A stretch of DNA of 64,000 nt from Spirometra erinaceieuropaei (GCA_902702965.1 CACRXP010000186.1:572659-636658), one strand, 5' to 3'; positions 11,285-21,930 are shown, numbered from the stretch's first letter. Numbers and translations: made by a program. Notes: generated by a model from the letters alone, not told the origin.

Positions 11285-11600
11285 GAGCCATAGGAAGAAG
11301 CTAGCCACTACGAACATTAGACCCGGTTCCGAACAGGAAAAAGAGAAGGGGAACGCTGGCTGGGAGGATGTTGTATTCTGTACAGAACTATTGTAGAAGA
11401 GGTTGGTAGACGTTGGCAGTCGGACGAGGGCATGCCTGGCGCCGGCAGTGTCAGACAGTTGGGCAGTCGTACAGCGATGTCATGTCTGAGTCAGCCTCGA
11501 AGGTGATTGGCCAGTTTGGACAGCGACGCCATTGGCCGAGAATCAGACTGCAATTGATGCGCACGTACAATTAATCGCGAGAGCTGATGAGTTGGGCCAC
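11285..11600 (+). repeat. ~330-bp direct repeat, copy 1
   Basis: Matches 12366-12720 with blocks CTGTACAGAAC, GGCAGTCGGAC, a nearly perfect core GTCATGTCTGAGTCAGCCTC followed by GAAGGTGATTGGCCAGTTTG, and GAGTTGGGCCAC at the end. The copies are ~1.1 kb apart, same orientation, and encode nothing recognisable. Confidence 0.85.
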
Positions 11601-12365
11601 GAAATGCATACTGCGGTGCAAAGATAAATGTGCCCTCCCAAAACTTGCTCGGGAAGGCCTGGGCAGCGCCAATTCGGACAGACGTCATTTTTTTAAGCTT
11701 CTCAGGCCTGCCTACTGTTTCGCGACTGATTGCGCATTACGAATGTCTGGGGAACGACCTTGAACGTAATGTAGCGGCCAACCACACGCAGCAGGAGGCC
11801 GAGGTCCAGTTGAAGTCCATTCCAATGAACTACAGTACACATCAGAATTCATGACGCATGGACCGGAGTCTGTTTGTAGAAAGGGACAATAAATCAAGTC
11901 CCATTGCCGTACCGTTTAACACAAATGCTAAAAAAAGCTGCGGCGGCGGTTGGTGCTGACGTAAAGGACATTTTCCAAAGACTCTTTCAAGAGATTGAAG
12001 AACTTGCATTTGTGTCTGAGCGATGCGAAAGAACTAAAGTCTCATCCAAGGGGAAGCACCTGCTGGGTAAGATGGGTTATGCAGCCGTACCTGATGAACA
12101 CAATACTGTTAGGTGTTAGGGCTTTAGGGTAAGGGGTAGGGTAGCTACTTCTCAACCACTCAAAGTACAGCCGCGCATTCCAAATAGCTTTTATTTTGCA
12201 TACAATTACTTGACCTCGTCTTACATTGTCACACGCATACATGCCAAAGTTTCCACCTCCTTTTTATTGAGTGTTTCCTGATTTTGTAAACATTTTCTAC
12301 AGACTCTTTGCTGCAGTTGCTTTCCATTTTGCTCGTAGATACGCGTGTGTATGTCGTAACAGCTT
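11601..12365. other. Spacer with a short TTAGGG-like patch at 12108-12145
   Basis: Between the two direct repeats. The patch reads GTTAGGTGTTAGGGCTTTAGG. Small ORFs at 11630-11854 and 11904-12119 have no recognised domain. Confidence 0.45.
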
Positions 12366-12720
12366 AAGCCATAGAGAGACCATAACAACTACGACCATTT
12401 AGCCCAGGTCCGAGCAGGAAGAGAAGAAGTGGGAAGACAGTTGGGAGGGTGTTTAATTCTGTACAGAACGATTAGAGAAGGGGTTGATAAGAGTCGGCAG
12501 TCGGACCAGGGCACGTCCGACGCCGCCACCGCGTCGTCCGTAAGTGTTAATGGGGCAGTTGTCCAGCGCCTCCAGTGAGGTCATGTCTGAGTCAGCCTCG
12601 AAGGTGATTGGCCAGTTTGGACAGCGGCGCCATTGGCCGAAAACCGGACTGCAATCGGTGCGTACGTACATGCAGTCGCTAGAGGCTCGGTGTCACAACA
12701 TGCACCCGTAGTTGGGCCAC
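12366..12720 (+). repeat. ~330-bp direct repeat, copy 2
   Basis: Partner of 11285-11600. It carries two small insertions relative to copy 1, and its core GAAGGTGATTGGCCAGTTTG is identical. Confidence 0.85.
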
Positions 12721-13715
12721 AACAAGCTCATTCCTTTAACCATCAGCAAAGCCTCTTGTGAGAGTCAACGAAACCGAATGGGTCGTCCCACGATTTTAGT
12801 CTCCGGAAAATTTGCTTATCAATGATCTCTTGTGGGGCGCAGTATCCAGGAGGCAGCCCCCTGGACATTCGGACGCGTTTAAAACCGCTTTTCTGACGAC
12901 CGCTTGATTGCGTTTCTGTGGGCTTTTTACGGAAAGCAGGGTTGTAAACGGGAATAACGACTTCTCGTATTGTAGGTGGCCTTGTTCTAAATTTCAGGAG
13001 GGATTGGCCTTTATGTCAGAGTTCCGAAAGAACGATTAGTGGGCGTTCCTTTACCATCATAACTTCTGACATATTTCTTACGGATAATGAGATCGGGGTT
13101 TTTGAGTGTCAGTTATTTTCGAGGGAAACACTAGCCCCTAAATAGCAAGGTTAGGATTTGGAAAAAATTCCCCAGTCTCCTGTTCGGCCCTGCTTTCCCA
13201 CTTTTGTCACCGGACCATGTTTAAATCAGTCTTTACCCAGAGATGCCTCGTAAGTTGGTGGTTTTGTTCTATTTACTCCGCATGACTGGTGTCTCAGTGG
13301 ATGTGGAATCCTCTTTATGCCCTCAGATGTTCGAATAACTCTTGCAAAACTTTCCAGAATTTCAAAGTCGTCCTTTGCGGTGCGCCGATTGTCCCCGTAC
13401 ACACTCGCCCACTGGTGTTGGCCAACGAAGTTCGCCCTAACATTGTCTTCGCCCTGACATTAATTAATAATTTGGCGGACGCTAATCAGCGCTCAGTTGG
13501 ATCATCAACCTGCCGATCCTCACGCGGGAATTCGTTGGCAAACAATTGCTGCCGCGGCGTTCGCTTCGTTTTGCTAAATGTGCTCTTTCAAGTGCCGTCT
13601 CTAGGGTTTGCAATTTTTGGACTCGCTTTCGTCCTACATCCAATTCGAAGTTTTCTGTACTGCGAGACACTGTTCGAATTTCCGGCTAATTTAGTTTCAT
13701 AATGCCCTGATTACG
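12721..13715. other. No confident gene; possible PLE 5' coding scrap at 13482-13670 (-)
   Basis: A 137-codon plus ORF (13289-13702) has no recognised domain. The overlapping minus frame 13482-13670 (ENFELDVGRKRVQKLQTLE..ALERAHLAKRSER) reads like a charged helical protein segment. It lies just downstream of the minus-strand hammerhead at 13769, but outside the 12-bp duplication that bounds that element. I cannot assign it. Confidence 0.3.
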
Positions 13716-13727
13716 AAACTACTCCTT
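13716..13727 (+). repeat. 12-bp target-site duplication (left)
   Basis: AAACTACTCCTT is repeated exactly at 14267-14278 and brackets the palindromic hammerhead element. The bases just outside and inside differ between the two sites, so the duplication is exactly 12 bp. Confidence 0.85.
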
Positions 13728-13768
13728 GATCAGAGGAAGAGGCGATTGTTGGAACAAGGGCTTTATTC

Positions 13769-13810
13769 GCCCGACGTTTCGGATTCTCACTTGAATCCAT
13801 CATCAGAGAC
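13769..13810 (-). ncRNA. Hammerhead ribozyme, type I, intact-looking core
   Basis: On the minus strand: GUCU (stem I), CUGAUGA core, an extra U, stem II GGAUUC/GAAUCC with 6-nt loop, GAA, ACGU, cleavage C, then GGGC closing stem I with GU pairs. ACGU is self-complementary, so stem III can only form between two copies, as is known for PLE hammerheads that act as dimers. AATAAA starts 5 nt after the cleavage C. The extra U after the core could lower activity. Confidence 0.82.
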
Positions 13811-14117
13811 AGTGGCAGAAAAAGGTGACTTGTGCACAGGAAGTTGCAGTATTTATAAGATGCCGGCGCTTTGCTACAGCAATTAACCGCGCTCCCCTTC
13901 ATCAAGGATTGCGGCCCGCTGGTGCGCTAATTGCTTGATGGCCGGCATGCAAGTTGTTAATTGTCGAAATGTCATCACCCGTGTTGGATGCTGGCGTGAT
14001 GACTGCTCGGCCATCTGGCTCACTGACTTGCGCCGGTTCAGTCGCTTGCGATAGCATAGCGACGGCATCCTATAAATACTGTAACTTCCTGTGCACGAGT
14101 CACCCTTTTCTGCCACT

Positions 14118-14159
14118 GTCTCTGATTATGGATTCAAATGAGAATCCGAAACGTCGGGC
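14118..14159 (+). ncRNA. Hammerhead ribozyme relic with a core mutation
   Basis: Same layout as the minus-strand copy at 13769 but the core is CUGAUUA: the invariant G of CUGANGA is changed to U, which should abolish cleavage. Stem II is GGAUUC/GAAUCC, followed by GAA-ACGU-C and AATAAA five bases on. Confidence 0.8.
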
Positions 14160-14187
14160 GAATAAAGCCCTTGTTACAACGATCGCT

Positions 14188-14226
14188 CCTTCTTCTTCTT
14201 CTTCTTCTTCTTCTTCTTCTTCTTCT
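14188..14226 (+). repeat. (TTC)n microsatellite
   Basis: About 13 TTC units in the tail after the right-arm hammerhead. The equivalent tails at 15358 and 44895 have short TTC-rich runs, so this is an expansion of an element-internal seed. Confidence 0.95.
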
Positions 14227-14266
14227 GACCAACTAGTTTCTGGAACTCGCATCTTCGCTTACCGAC

Positions 14267-14278
14267 AAACTACTCCTT
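14267..14278 (+). repeat. 12-bp target-site duplication (right)
   Basis: Exact copy of 13716-13727 (AAACTACTCCTT). Confidence 0.85.
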
Positions 14279-14555
14279 ATTAGCCTTTTATTCTAGCTTA
14301 CCGTTTTTTCAGGCCGCCTCAGTCGGCTAGATCATACTCATCCGCCACTTAACGAGGCGGAAGCTAGGGAAGCCCCGGCGTTGAAATGAGGCAATGCATT
14401 TTTAGACTCGGTAACTGTTGCCCAAAAGACCGTAACTGAAGGGGAGTCGGAAGTCGGCGTTTCAGGTGCCTTGTGACACGGTAAGAACAACCGATTTTGA
14501 AGTAAGTAAAAGGCGCGATCGGTTCTAGGGTTGACCATTGACCATAGGGTTGACC
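14279..14555. other. No recognised feature
   Basis: Spacer between the hammerhead element and the truncated start of the next PLE. ORFs here are shadows. Confidence 0.45.
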
Positions 14556-15239
14556 AGCAACCATCCGGTGGCACACAAACGAAGCTGTGTGAAGACGCTC
14601 TTCAAACGGATCCAAACTCATTGCAGCAAACTGGAAGATAGAGCGCGTGAGGCCCGTTATCTCCGCGACCAGTTTGTGCAAAATGGCTATCCGAGGGCAT
14701 TCATAAGTCGCTGCCTACGCGGTCGCCACCAGAGAACTCAAGCATCAACGCCACCGACGATATGGCATTCTCTGCCATACATCAAGGGTATTTCAGAAGC
14801 GACCGAGCGCATTGCTGCGGAGCTAGGGGTTGGAATCGCACACCGCCCCAAAGCCACCATGCGCAACAGGGTCATGAAGATCAAAGACCGGTTAAAACCT
14901 GAAGAGCAATCTGGAGTAGTGTATCGCATTCCGTGTCAAAATTGTCCTTGTAATTACACAGGGCAGACTGGACGCATGCTCGGATCGCGCATACATGAAC
15001 ATAAGCTGGCTGTGCGGCGAGGCGACGCATTATCATAAGTGGCCGCCCACACCTACGAAATGGGCCACGAGTTTGACTTCGCAGCCACTAAAATAGTTGC
15101 CCACGCCGGAAACAAAACAGGCCGAGAATTGATTGAAGCCTGGGCCTCGGATGAGAACTCGGTCAATCGATTTATTGATCTGGCGCCGGCGTACAGAGCC
15201 CTTCGTAGTCACCTCCAGTCGTGCGACGTCGGTCGATGA
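14556..15239 (+). pseudogene. PLE: RT thumb, linker and complete GIY-YIG endonuclease, one nonsense codon
   Basis: 5'-truncated inside the RT thumb (SNHPVAHKRSCVKTLFKR). Then come the NGYPRAFISRCLRGR block, SEATERIAAELGVGIAHRPKA, and the GIY-YIG nuclease: GVVYRIPC, the cysteine pair CQNCPC, NYTGQTGR, RIHEHKLAVRRGD. The sequence continues to the usual end (HEFDFAATKIVAHAGNKTGRELIEAW, FIDLAPAYRALR). The only coding lesion after the truncation is a TAA at 15036, where other copies have a glutamine codon (LSQVAAH). A recent-looking copy, with a hammerhead 48 bp past its stop. Confidence 0.95.
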
Positions 15240-15286
15240 TTGGGTCTACGTGTCTTATAACTGCCGCTTGTCCTGTTTCTGCCATT

Positions 15287-15327
15287 ACCTCTGACGATGG
15301 ACTCCTGTACGAGTCTGAAAGCTCAGG
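15287..15327 (+). ncRNA. Hammerhead ribozyme downstream of the 14.5-kb PLE
   Basis: ACCU stem I, CUGACGA core (the variable position is C, allowed), extra U, stem II GGACUC/GAGUCU with 6-nt loop, GAA, palindromic AGCU, cleavage C, AGG closing stem I. AATAAA begins 5 nt after the cleavage C. Same strand as the PLE ORF, 48 bp after its stop, so it would sit in the element's 3' transcript region. Confidence 0.82.
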
Positions 15328-15412
15328 ATAATAAACGAATTGTTCCGGTGCTCGACTCCTCTTCTTCTTCAAATATGTATACACCTGGAACTCGAAATTT
15401 CACCTTCATTGG
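15328..15412 (+). repeat. PLE 3' terminal tail
   Basis: AATAAA, TTGTTCCGGTG, CTCCTCTTCTTCTTC and TACACCTGGAACTCG form the tail seen after other hammerheads here (tails at 14160, 34860, 44862). Probably the end of the PLE pseudo-LTR. Confidence 0.6.
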
Positions 15413-15777
15413 AAATTCCATCTTGTTTTGGTCCACAGGGCAGACCAGAAGCACATATTCTTCCCGTATTTGGTCCTTTATTCGAGCAGAATGCAATGAA
15501 GTCCGTCGTAAGGACAGTTGTTATGTCTCGCGCTTTAGTCGAGGCAGAGTTATAAATAGCTCTACCTAAGCTATCTGCCTCCTACCTCCCCCCCCGCCCC
15601 GCTTGTATGAAAAGACGAATCGTAATCGATTGCTCTGATCGCTAACACGTTTTGCTTTGTACCCCATTCCCACGTAGATGTACTGGCCAGACGAGAATAG
15701 ATCGAAATCACGCGTAGGCTTGGCAAATGGTCTTTTGAGTTGCTCCACTGGGATTTTCTCAACTCTAAAAATTAAAA
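15413..15777. other. No recognised feature
   Basis: Includes a C-run at 15589-15599. Short ORFs on both strands are without motifs. Confidence 0.45.
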
Positions 15778-15779
15778 TA

Positions 15780-17287
15780 CAGTACGTGACCTATCTCATG
15801 AAATCTGATAACGAAAACTGATCAGAGAATGTCTGGACGTCTTTAACGTGGCGCATTTTGTTCGCTCACCCACGTCCTTTAATTAAACGTCCTTTTCTTG
15901 TGCAGAAATTATGTTTACGTAATTATATGAAGTAAAATATGGGTAAAGTTTAGCGAAAATGGACGTTGGAATATATTCGTGCAATTACCTATGCTAATAC
16001 ATGTCCTAGACTCTAGTTACGCATCTGAGCGACTTTTTCATTGAAAGGATAGTAATGTAACCTCGAGAGATTTAATAAACAGATTTAGCCGGACTAGAAA
16101 TTTTATTTCATGTCCAATGTTAACCATGGTTATCAACGTGCTAACAAAAAGGTTATTTAAAAAAAAAACAGAGGTTTTATCAATTCCTTAATGTCAAATT
16201 AGCAGATCTGTGCGATTTTACTTGGCCTTACCGTTCAAAAAGGCAAAGTACACAGAGATCCGCCAACCGAGTGCAGTAATAAAGCACTTCTTAAAGAGTC
16301 AACTTATTAAGGAAAGTTTTTTTTTGATCGAAGGCATATTCGTTGCTGATTTTCGTTGTGGACAGACATTTTTCACCAAAATGAAGTTCGATGTTTGTAT
16401 TAGTCTTCAAATGTGACCTGAACGACCATCTTCGTGAAAAGGAGCACCTGAACACTCACTAATTCGGTGAATGCCTTCAAGAACAATCTTAATTTAGAGT
16501 TTTTAACAGACAGGTTATTCATAATCTGTCTTTATGGAAGATCGGATGAAAACACTGAAAATCATGAAGTATTCAGCAATATTTCGAGGCTGATCTGAAA
16601 CTCAACGTAATCCAAAACGAAAGAAGAGTATAAATTAATTTAACGGAAAAAAAGTTCTCTCTATAAACACAAAATGGTATGTTTACGATCACGCCTGTCA
16701 GTTCTATTTAAATTTATTAGGCACCGACCGGCCTCATGGCATGCCACCTTATGAAAACTTTTGATCCTACGACGTCCCCATCGGCGAAATCAGGCAAAAT
16801 CCAGCTTCTGCAGTTGAAACTCATCAGATTTTAATCTTAAAAGTAGAGGAAGTTATGAAACACTGGAAACCTGTTTTGGAATCTACACCCAGAATGTAGG
16901 CAGTTGAAAAGCCGCCCTATATGAAGTCACACTACTTATTAGATGATTTTAGATGTAAAGTTCAATAAAAAAGTGTTTTTATACGTTATTTTATATCTAC
17001 TTTCATATTTACTACGTTTTTGGTATGAGAATACATTCTATACATCTAAAAACGAACTTTACTTAATTAGAGCCATTTTTGGCATTTTCGGGATATTGCG
17101 CTTTTCAAAACAAATCGGATTTTCTAAATAACGCAACCCTGCCGTTAATGTTTCTTTTATGTTTTTAATTCTTTTAAACTTGTACTTAATTAAAATAGAA
17201 AACGGACTCATGAAATGCTGTCGCTTTGCGAGTGACTGACAATCATTCGTAAATTTCGACACATTTCATCAGTTAGGTCACTAACTG
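15780..17287 (+). mobile_element. 1.5-kb Tc1-related element, copy A
   Basis: TA then CAGTACGTGACCTATCTCATGAAA at the left, and TTTCATCAGTTAGGTCACTAACTG then TA at the right: inverted ends and TA target duplication as in Tc1. An inverted-orientation copy lies at 28072-29541 and aligns along most of its length. The interior keeps a decayed transposase scrap at 16210-16416. Looks like an old, degenerate member of the Tc1-like family in this window. Confidence 0.85.
16265..16416 (+). pseudogene. Tc1-like transposase scrap inside copy A
   Basis: HFLKSQLIKESFFLIEGIF..DFRCGQTFFTKMKFD follows the same pattern as KPFLTRKLIRERFLFAKKY..RCSFWKSIYFCDE of the other Tc1 copies, with heavy divergence. The catalytic D is not clearly kept. 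Confidence 0.55.
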
Positions 17288-17324
17288 TAGTTCACTAAAA
17301 TAATGCGCTGACTGCGTACACCTT

Positions 17325-18166
17325 TTAGGCAGTTATACCCTCAGAGATTCGCCCATTTAAGACTTCATTTGACAGAAATTCGGTGAAAACACACCTTCGC
17401 CACTCCGGTTGACAGAAATCGGGTACTGGCAACGTTGGTTTTCGTGACTGCCGCTTCACCTTGGCATGCTGCATGCGGCTGACTTCAAAGGTTGCTGCTG
17501 TAAATTTGACGGCCCATCTCCGAGTCTGCCAATTCGACACGCAAGAGTACACTCTTTTTCTTAATTTATCTCGGAGAACTTAAACTTCTCTTATGACCTC
17601 GTCCAAGACCAACATCAGTAGAGGCGTCATCGTAAAAGAATCTCTTTGGCGGGCAGTCATCAACCATTCTGACGACGCAGTCGCTGCACAGGAGTTGACG
17701 CAACTTCAAGGTTGCAAGCACACTGAACATGCCGGTAGACTCAAGGAGTTGGATGTGCCAAATCCGTTCTTGGCACTTCATCCCTAGTATTCTTCGGAGA
17801 CGTCTTAAATGACAATGGTATCTTTTCTCGGTTTTGATATACTGGCAGGGCTTCCGTGTTGTACATACTTTTTATCAAGATGCAGCTCTGTTCATCTTCT
17901 GTTTGACCAGTGATTCGTAGACTGTTTAGACATCCGTGAAGTTGTTCACTTTATCGCAACCGGCTTACCCTTGGATCCTTTCTGAATTTCGGGCGGCTAA
18001 TTGTTCTTTCTTTCATCTGAAGAATTCCGTTTTCTGTTCCGCGATGTCGTTGTTTTTGTGAGGCCTGCTGAACCGGATACTCAGCGGAGGACAGGCACTG
18101 AAGCTCCGCATCGTTGTCGTCGAACCACTGCCGGGATGGTATGATCAACAAGACAGAGGTTCCCAA
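17325..18166 (-). pseudogene. LINE relic (endonuclease-RT type) with the RT domain deleted
   Basis: Read from 18166 down. SRQWFDDNDAELQ (17951-18166) resembles the HQDWFDDNDAAIS linker of tapeworm endonuclease-RT LINEs. Then 17781-17566 has QLLCSDCVVRMVDDCPPKRFFYDD, resembling QLLWSGHLVRMDDERLPKRLFYGD near the C-terminus. Then 17552-17325 has WQTRRWAVKFTAATFEVSRMQHAKVKR, resembling WRRTVKTGAAIYEANRIAAAKAKR. The RT catalytic domain between the first two blocks is missing. Resemblances are recalled, not searched. Confidence 0.8.
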
Positions 18167-18500
18167 ATCAGAACTTAGGGAAGACGGATTGGGTTGGCCA
18201 CCTTTACTGCTGAGGAAGTGCGTACACGAGGGCTTTGCATGCAGTCGCCGCGAGCGGTCTCTCCAGGCAAGTTGTATATGTGTCCGCCGTTGAGGTGCCT
18301 AGGCCCCAGCGCATATGTGCGCTTTTCGCGCTGACTCAGTATCCGCCAGCCAATCAGAGAAAGGGCAGCGTTGATAGGCCTCGGGCGCTCGCGAGGCTAG
18401 TGACAAGCCTCGCGCGTCCCAGCAGCGGATCGACAGGGAGTGTGGGGCGGACAGGGGAGCTGTGTGACAAAGCGGTGGAGAGCAAGAAGGCGCGAATCGC
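18140..18500 (+). repeat. GC-rich ~320-bp dispersed repeat, copy 1
   Basis: Shares AGACGGATTGGGTTGG, GCAGTCGCCGCGAGCG, CCAGCCAATCAGAG and GCAGCGTTGAT with 22710-23037. A third partial copy is at 40290-40400. It contains a CCAAT box (GCCAATCAGA) in both long copies, so it may be a retroelement promoter/5' region. No protein recognised. Confidence 0.8.
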
Positions 18501-19502
18501 CACACCGTCCCGTGTTTTTGGTTGTGCAGGTCCGAAGCGAAGCAACCATTATGAGCACCGAAGCCCCTCGAAGAATCCGTCCCTCCTACCGGGTGCGAAC
18601 CCCATCCGGACATCCTGTCCATTCTGCAGGTGAAAAACGACGTCGAAGAATGATCCAGGGGTTGGGAAAACTCCTAGTCTGTGGGCCTGCACTGAAACTC
18701 CAGCTAACTGGGTCAGCCGCTTGATTGATCAGAAGGTTTTGTCCCAGCGTGTACTGATGTATCGGAGCCCATTGTATTTTTGTAATATTCGCTGAGTGTT
18801 TGCGTATTTATTCTACTCTCCGCTCTCCTTCCCAAAGACAAACGTATCTCTCCTCTCCAACTATTTGGACAAGGCATTCCGATTTCGACGTATGGAACAC
18901 AACTGTAGCAAGTAGCGCGCTTGGCAGAATGGTTTTTAGTATAAAAGCATATGCTACCTAAGTAATACTGCCTTCGAAAATAAAATCGACAGAGGAGCCC
19001 ATAAAGCTTCTCGGCCAAGGACCAGCCTGCCATCCTTAAAAAAATCTATCTAAAACGTTCTTCCAAACTCTTCGGCATCGCAGCCAAACCCTGGAATTGT
19101 GATTTATTTTCGAACGAATTTCAGTTAGTATTTCTTAAGCATCAGTGTATGTTTCGCCATGCCCTGAGGACTTGAATAAGTCAGTGGCTTGTCGATGAAC
19201 GCTGAATTTCACCCACCGGACTAATGGATGCTCACAAATGGCACGCTCGTCGTGCAACCCAACACCATCCTCGTGAACCACCTTTTGGTGGTTTTGAGTC
19301 GTCTACCAAGTTCCTATACTCATTCCTTTAATCTATCGAAACCCCCTTTGCGGATCGGCTCTTGTGGGCGGATTCGCGTCAAAAGGTTCCGTCACTTTTC
19401 ATAATGCTGGTCAGCCGCTGTTTCGTGGGGGATGGTTTCGGTTACTGCCGACTTTATGTGCTCCGCTTCATACTTGGCTCGCATGTCTGCTCCGCTGCGA
19501 CC
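18501..19502. other. No recognised feature
   Basis: Short ORFs on both strands only (for example 18713-19033 minus). Ends at an assembly gap. Confidence 0.5.
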
Positions 19503-19564
19503 NNNNNNNNNNNNNNNNNNNNNNNNNNNNNNNNNNNNNNNNNNNNNNNNNNNNNNNNNNNNNN
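19503..19564. other. Assembly gap (62 N)
   Basis: Run of N. ORFs that read across it as X are artefacts. Confidence 1.
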
Positions 19565-20129
19565 GCCGGCCCATCTCCTAGCCGGCGATTGATTTGTGCG
19601 AAAGAAGTCCAGAGTGCAATCCCATCGCCAACTGCACTGACTTTATCATGCAAGTGAGTCAGTAGGTGTGCGCCCGAGGTTGTGGCGGATGCTGTGCGGG
19701 TACTCTGCCCTCTTACGCAATTTATGCGCAAGTGAACATTGTTCACGAGCGTCGCTGACGAGCAACCTTTTACTCGAGGGACGAATTTTCAACCAATGGA
19801 TAGTTCACTCCTTACCATCATCGCCTGAAAACGGAAACAGTAGAATCCTGATTGTTTAGACTGGTAGGAGTCATTTTAACGGGGGTCATTAAACATTGTT
19901 TCCTGCTTTTAACAGAGTCAACGACCTGTCTTGTGAAATTCAGCGGGGATAACTACTAGAAGTTGACCCCTTTTACGGAGCCACACTACAAACAAAAGCA
20001 TCCAGGCTTTTTCGAAATCATCCGTTACTAAGGCGCACAAAACATAGGAGCCTGCTCTAACTAGACCCAGATATACGTTGCGTCGAGTGGGATACAAAGT
20101 GGGATACTCACTTATTCCAATGTTTAGCT
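19565..20129. other. No recognised feature
   Basis: Sequence right of the gap up to the 20-23 kb repeat block. No ORF with recognisable content. Confidence 0.45.
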
Positions 20130-20700
20130 AGAGGACTTTGGAATCGGAGCACCCATTCCCCGTTATACAGGTGGCAGTGCGCCAATCTCCAGAGAGATTG
20201 GGGTTGATGTTGGTGTTAGTGTTAGATTGCCTCAAAAGGTCAGAAGGCGTGTGCTATGTCAGTGTCACCAGACCATGGCCCCCGCAGCCTGGTATGCGCT
20301 GGCAGTTCCCTGACACCTGGTTCCCCGACGGTAGATGCGCTTGCGCTCCCGCTGAGTATACAGGTGGTGGGCACGGCTGCCCAGTCATCATTTTTGCCCT
20401 CCTGACCTTTGTTGGGGTGTTGCTGGTGTTGTTGTTGATGTTGGTGAAAGATCCTGGTCAAATGTATGTTGTGGACCAGGGGGTGTGGTGGCAAACCAAG
20501 GTGCGGGTGCTGCCGTGCCAGCCGCCTGCGTCCTTCCCCACCTCCGGGTCCAGGTGAGGAATGGGGAGGAGGGAGTGAGGTAGATGCTGTGCAAGTCTAC
20601 TGCCACTATAAACTAATTCACGCGGAAGTCATCGTGCCTGTTGCACCTAAGTGTGTAGCACACGATAGATATCGTCGGCAACGACGGGCGGACTGTCGTT
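20130..20700 (+). repeat. Diverged partial copy of the 20.8-23.4-kb repeat unit
   Basis: The blocks TTGTGGACCAGGGG.., AGGTGCGGGTGC.GC, GTAGATGCTGTGCAAGTCTAC and CACTATAAACTAATTCACGCG match 21340-21560 and 22500-22690. Precedes the two full tandem units. ORFs on both strands are low-complexity (Val/Leu or His/Gln rich) and not credible. Confidence 0.7.
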
Positions 20701-20803
20701 AGATTGCCCCCAAATAGGCCCCGCGGTGAATGCAGTGGACATGTAGCGGCAGAGGACGTCGTGGTTAGCACACGCACGGTCAAACAGACCACGTAGGGTA
20801 GCT

Positions 20804-21930
20804 TTCCGGTTATGTAACACTGTATGGAGTTGTCAAACATCACATCGGATAAGCATATCGGGATGTCATAAGAAAACGGCTATTTGATGTATGAAATCTA
20901 TGTGACGATAGTAGAAGGATAGAGTAGGAAAAGTGGAAAATAAGGAGGTACTGTACAAATGATTCATTTGGAGTGGGAGGTGACCATGCCATGTCAGTTA
21001 GACGCCAGTGGAGATTGCAGCGTTGTCGGCAACTGCGGACAAGGGTCGAGGAGTGTGCTGACGATAAGCCAGACGAGCGAAGGGCGGACGGCGAGAGCGG
21101 GGAAAGCGGTATGAGCGGTAGGAAGGGAGGGAACACCGGACATCTTCACTGGTAAAGGATCACAGCAGACCCATCTGGGATCCGCGCCAAAGTGACCTCA
21201 GCTCGTTCAAACAATCCTGTCGAACTTGCGGTGCGTTACAGACCAATATGGGAATCACAATGGGTTCTGACAGGAGTTATCGGGAATGCGCCGCTGCCGA
21301 CCCACGTCGCGCAATTCGGGACACTTGCCGTCCCCCCATTGTGGACCAGGGGATGCACTGGTACGCCTAGGTGCGGGTCCGGCTATGCCAGCCACCTGCG
21401 CCCTCTTGCGCTTCCGGCCTTCTTGACTATGCCTTGACACCGGGTCTAGGTGGATAGGAGGAGGAGGAGGAGGAGGAGGAGGAGGAGGAGGAGGAGGAAG
21501 CGTGGTAGATGCTGGCAAGTTTACTACCACTATAACCTGATTCACGCGCAAGTTACTGTACCAACTCTCCCCCTGTTGTGGAGCACACGGTGGACATCGT
21601 AGGTCACGACGGTCGAAATGTCGATGTCTGTAAACGTTAACGCTGGGATATGGTTTAGGGTCAAGGATGGGGTGTGGGAATAGGCATCTTTCCTGGAATT
21701 TAGGACAAGGCCTCCTATGTTACGGGGAGGGTTCTATTCCCCTGTCTTACCTGTTTTTCTCAATGAATTCTACCGTCACTCGGGTCTCTCTAGGGTCTGG
21801 TAATGATTCTTGGACGAACATCTCCCACGTCACCGATATGAGATCGTCAGATCGCGTCACTTTCGAACTAAATTCATGAGAATTCAGAAGGTCAAAGTAA
21901 ACTCATCTTTTCGACAATCAATCCTACTTT
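20804..21930 (+). repeat. Tandem segmental duplication, unit 1 (~1.13 kb)
   Basis: Starts TTTCCGGTTATGTAACACTG and is repeated from 21931 with the identical start. Shared blocks run through GATAAGCATATCGGGATGTC, CACCGGACATCTTCACTGG, CCATCTGGGATCCGCG and the end block CAATGAATTCTACCGTCAC. High similarity suggests a fairly recent duplication. No protein recognised. Confidence 0.9.
21450..21498 (+). repeat. (GGA)n microsatellite
   Basis: About 14-15 GGA units within unit 1. Unit 2 has only a short GGA-rich seed at the same place (near 22612), so the array expanded after duplication. Confidence 0.95.

Larger units (their letters stand above)
13728..14266. mobile_element. Palindromic ORF-less element with outward-facing hammerhead ribozymes, copy 1 (539 bp)
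   Basis: Left arm 13735-13870 and right arm ~14050-14190 are inverted copies: GACAGTGGCAGAAAA, GTGCACAGGAAGTT and AGTATTTATA on the left return as their complements on the right. Each arm carries a hammerhead motif pointing outward, followed by AATAAA and a tail. The unique centre (13888-14050, with TGCTTGATGGCC and TGTTGGATGCTGGCGTGATGA) matches the centre of the element at 44309-44902. It is bounded by perfect 12-bp duplications. No ORF. Best read as a non-autonomous relative of the PLEs, built from inverted terminal repeats. Confidence 0.85.

Noticed and set aside
11570..11600. GCTGATGAGTTGG as another hammerhead core
   Set aside because: No stem II, GAAA or cleavage-site sequence follows.
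13289..13702. 137-codon plus ORF with a hydrophobic middle
   Set aside because: No recognised domain, no homologous block elsewhere in the window, and an overlapping minus frame is at least as protein-like.
14338..14681. Minus-strand ORFs of 78 and 105 codons
   Set aside because: They are the antisense of the PLE thumb and its upstream spacer.
19362..19746. ORFs reading through the N run
   Set aside because: They exist only because unknown bases are treated as open codons.
20138..20557. 139-codon ORF with a Val/Leu-rich stretch suggesting a membrane segment
   Set aside because: Lies in a repeat whose other copies do not keep the frame. The hydrophobic run comes from GTTGTT-type low complexity.
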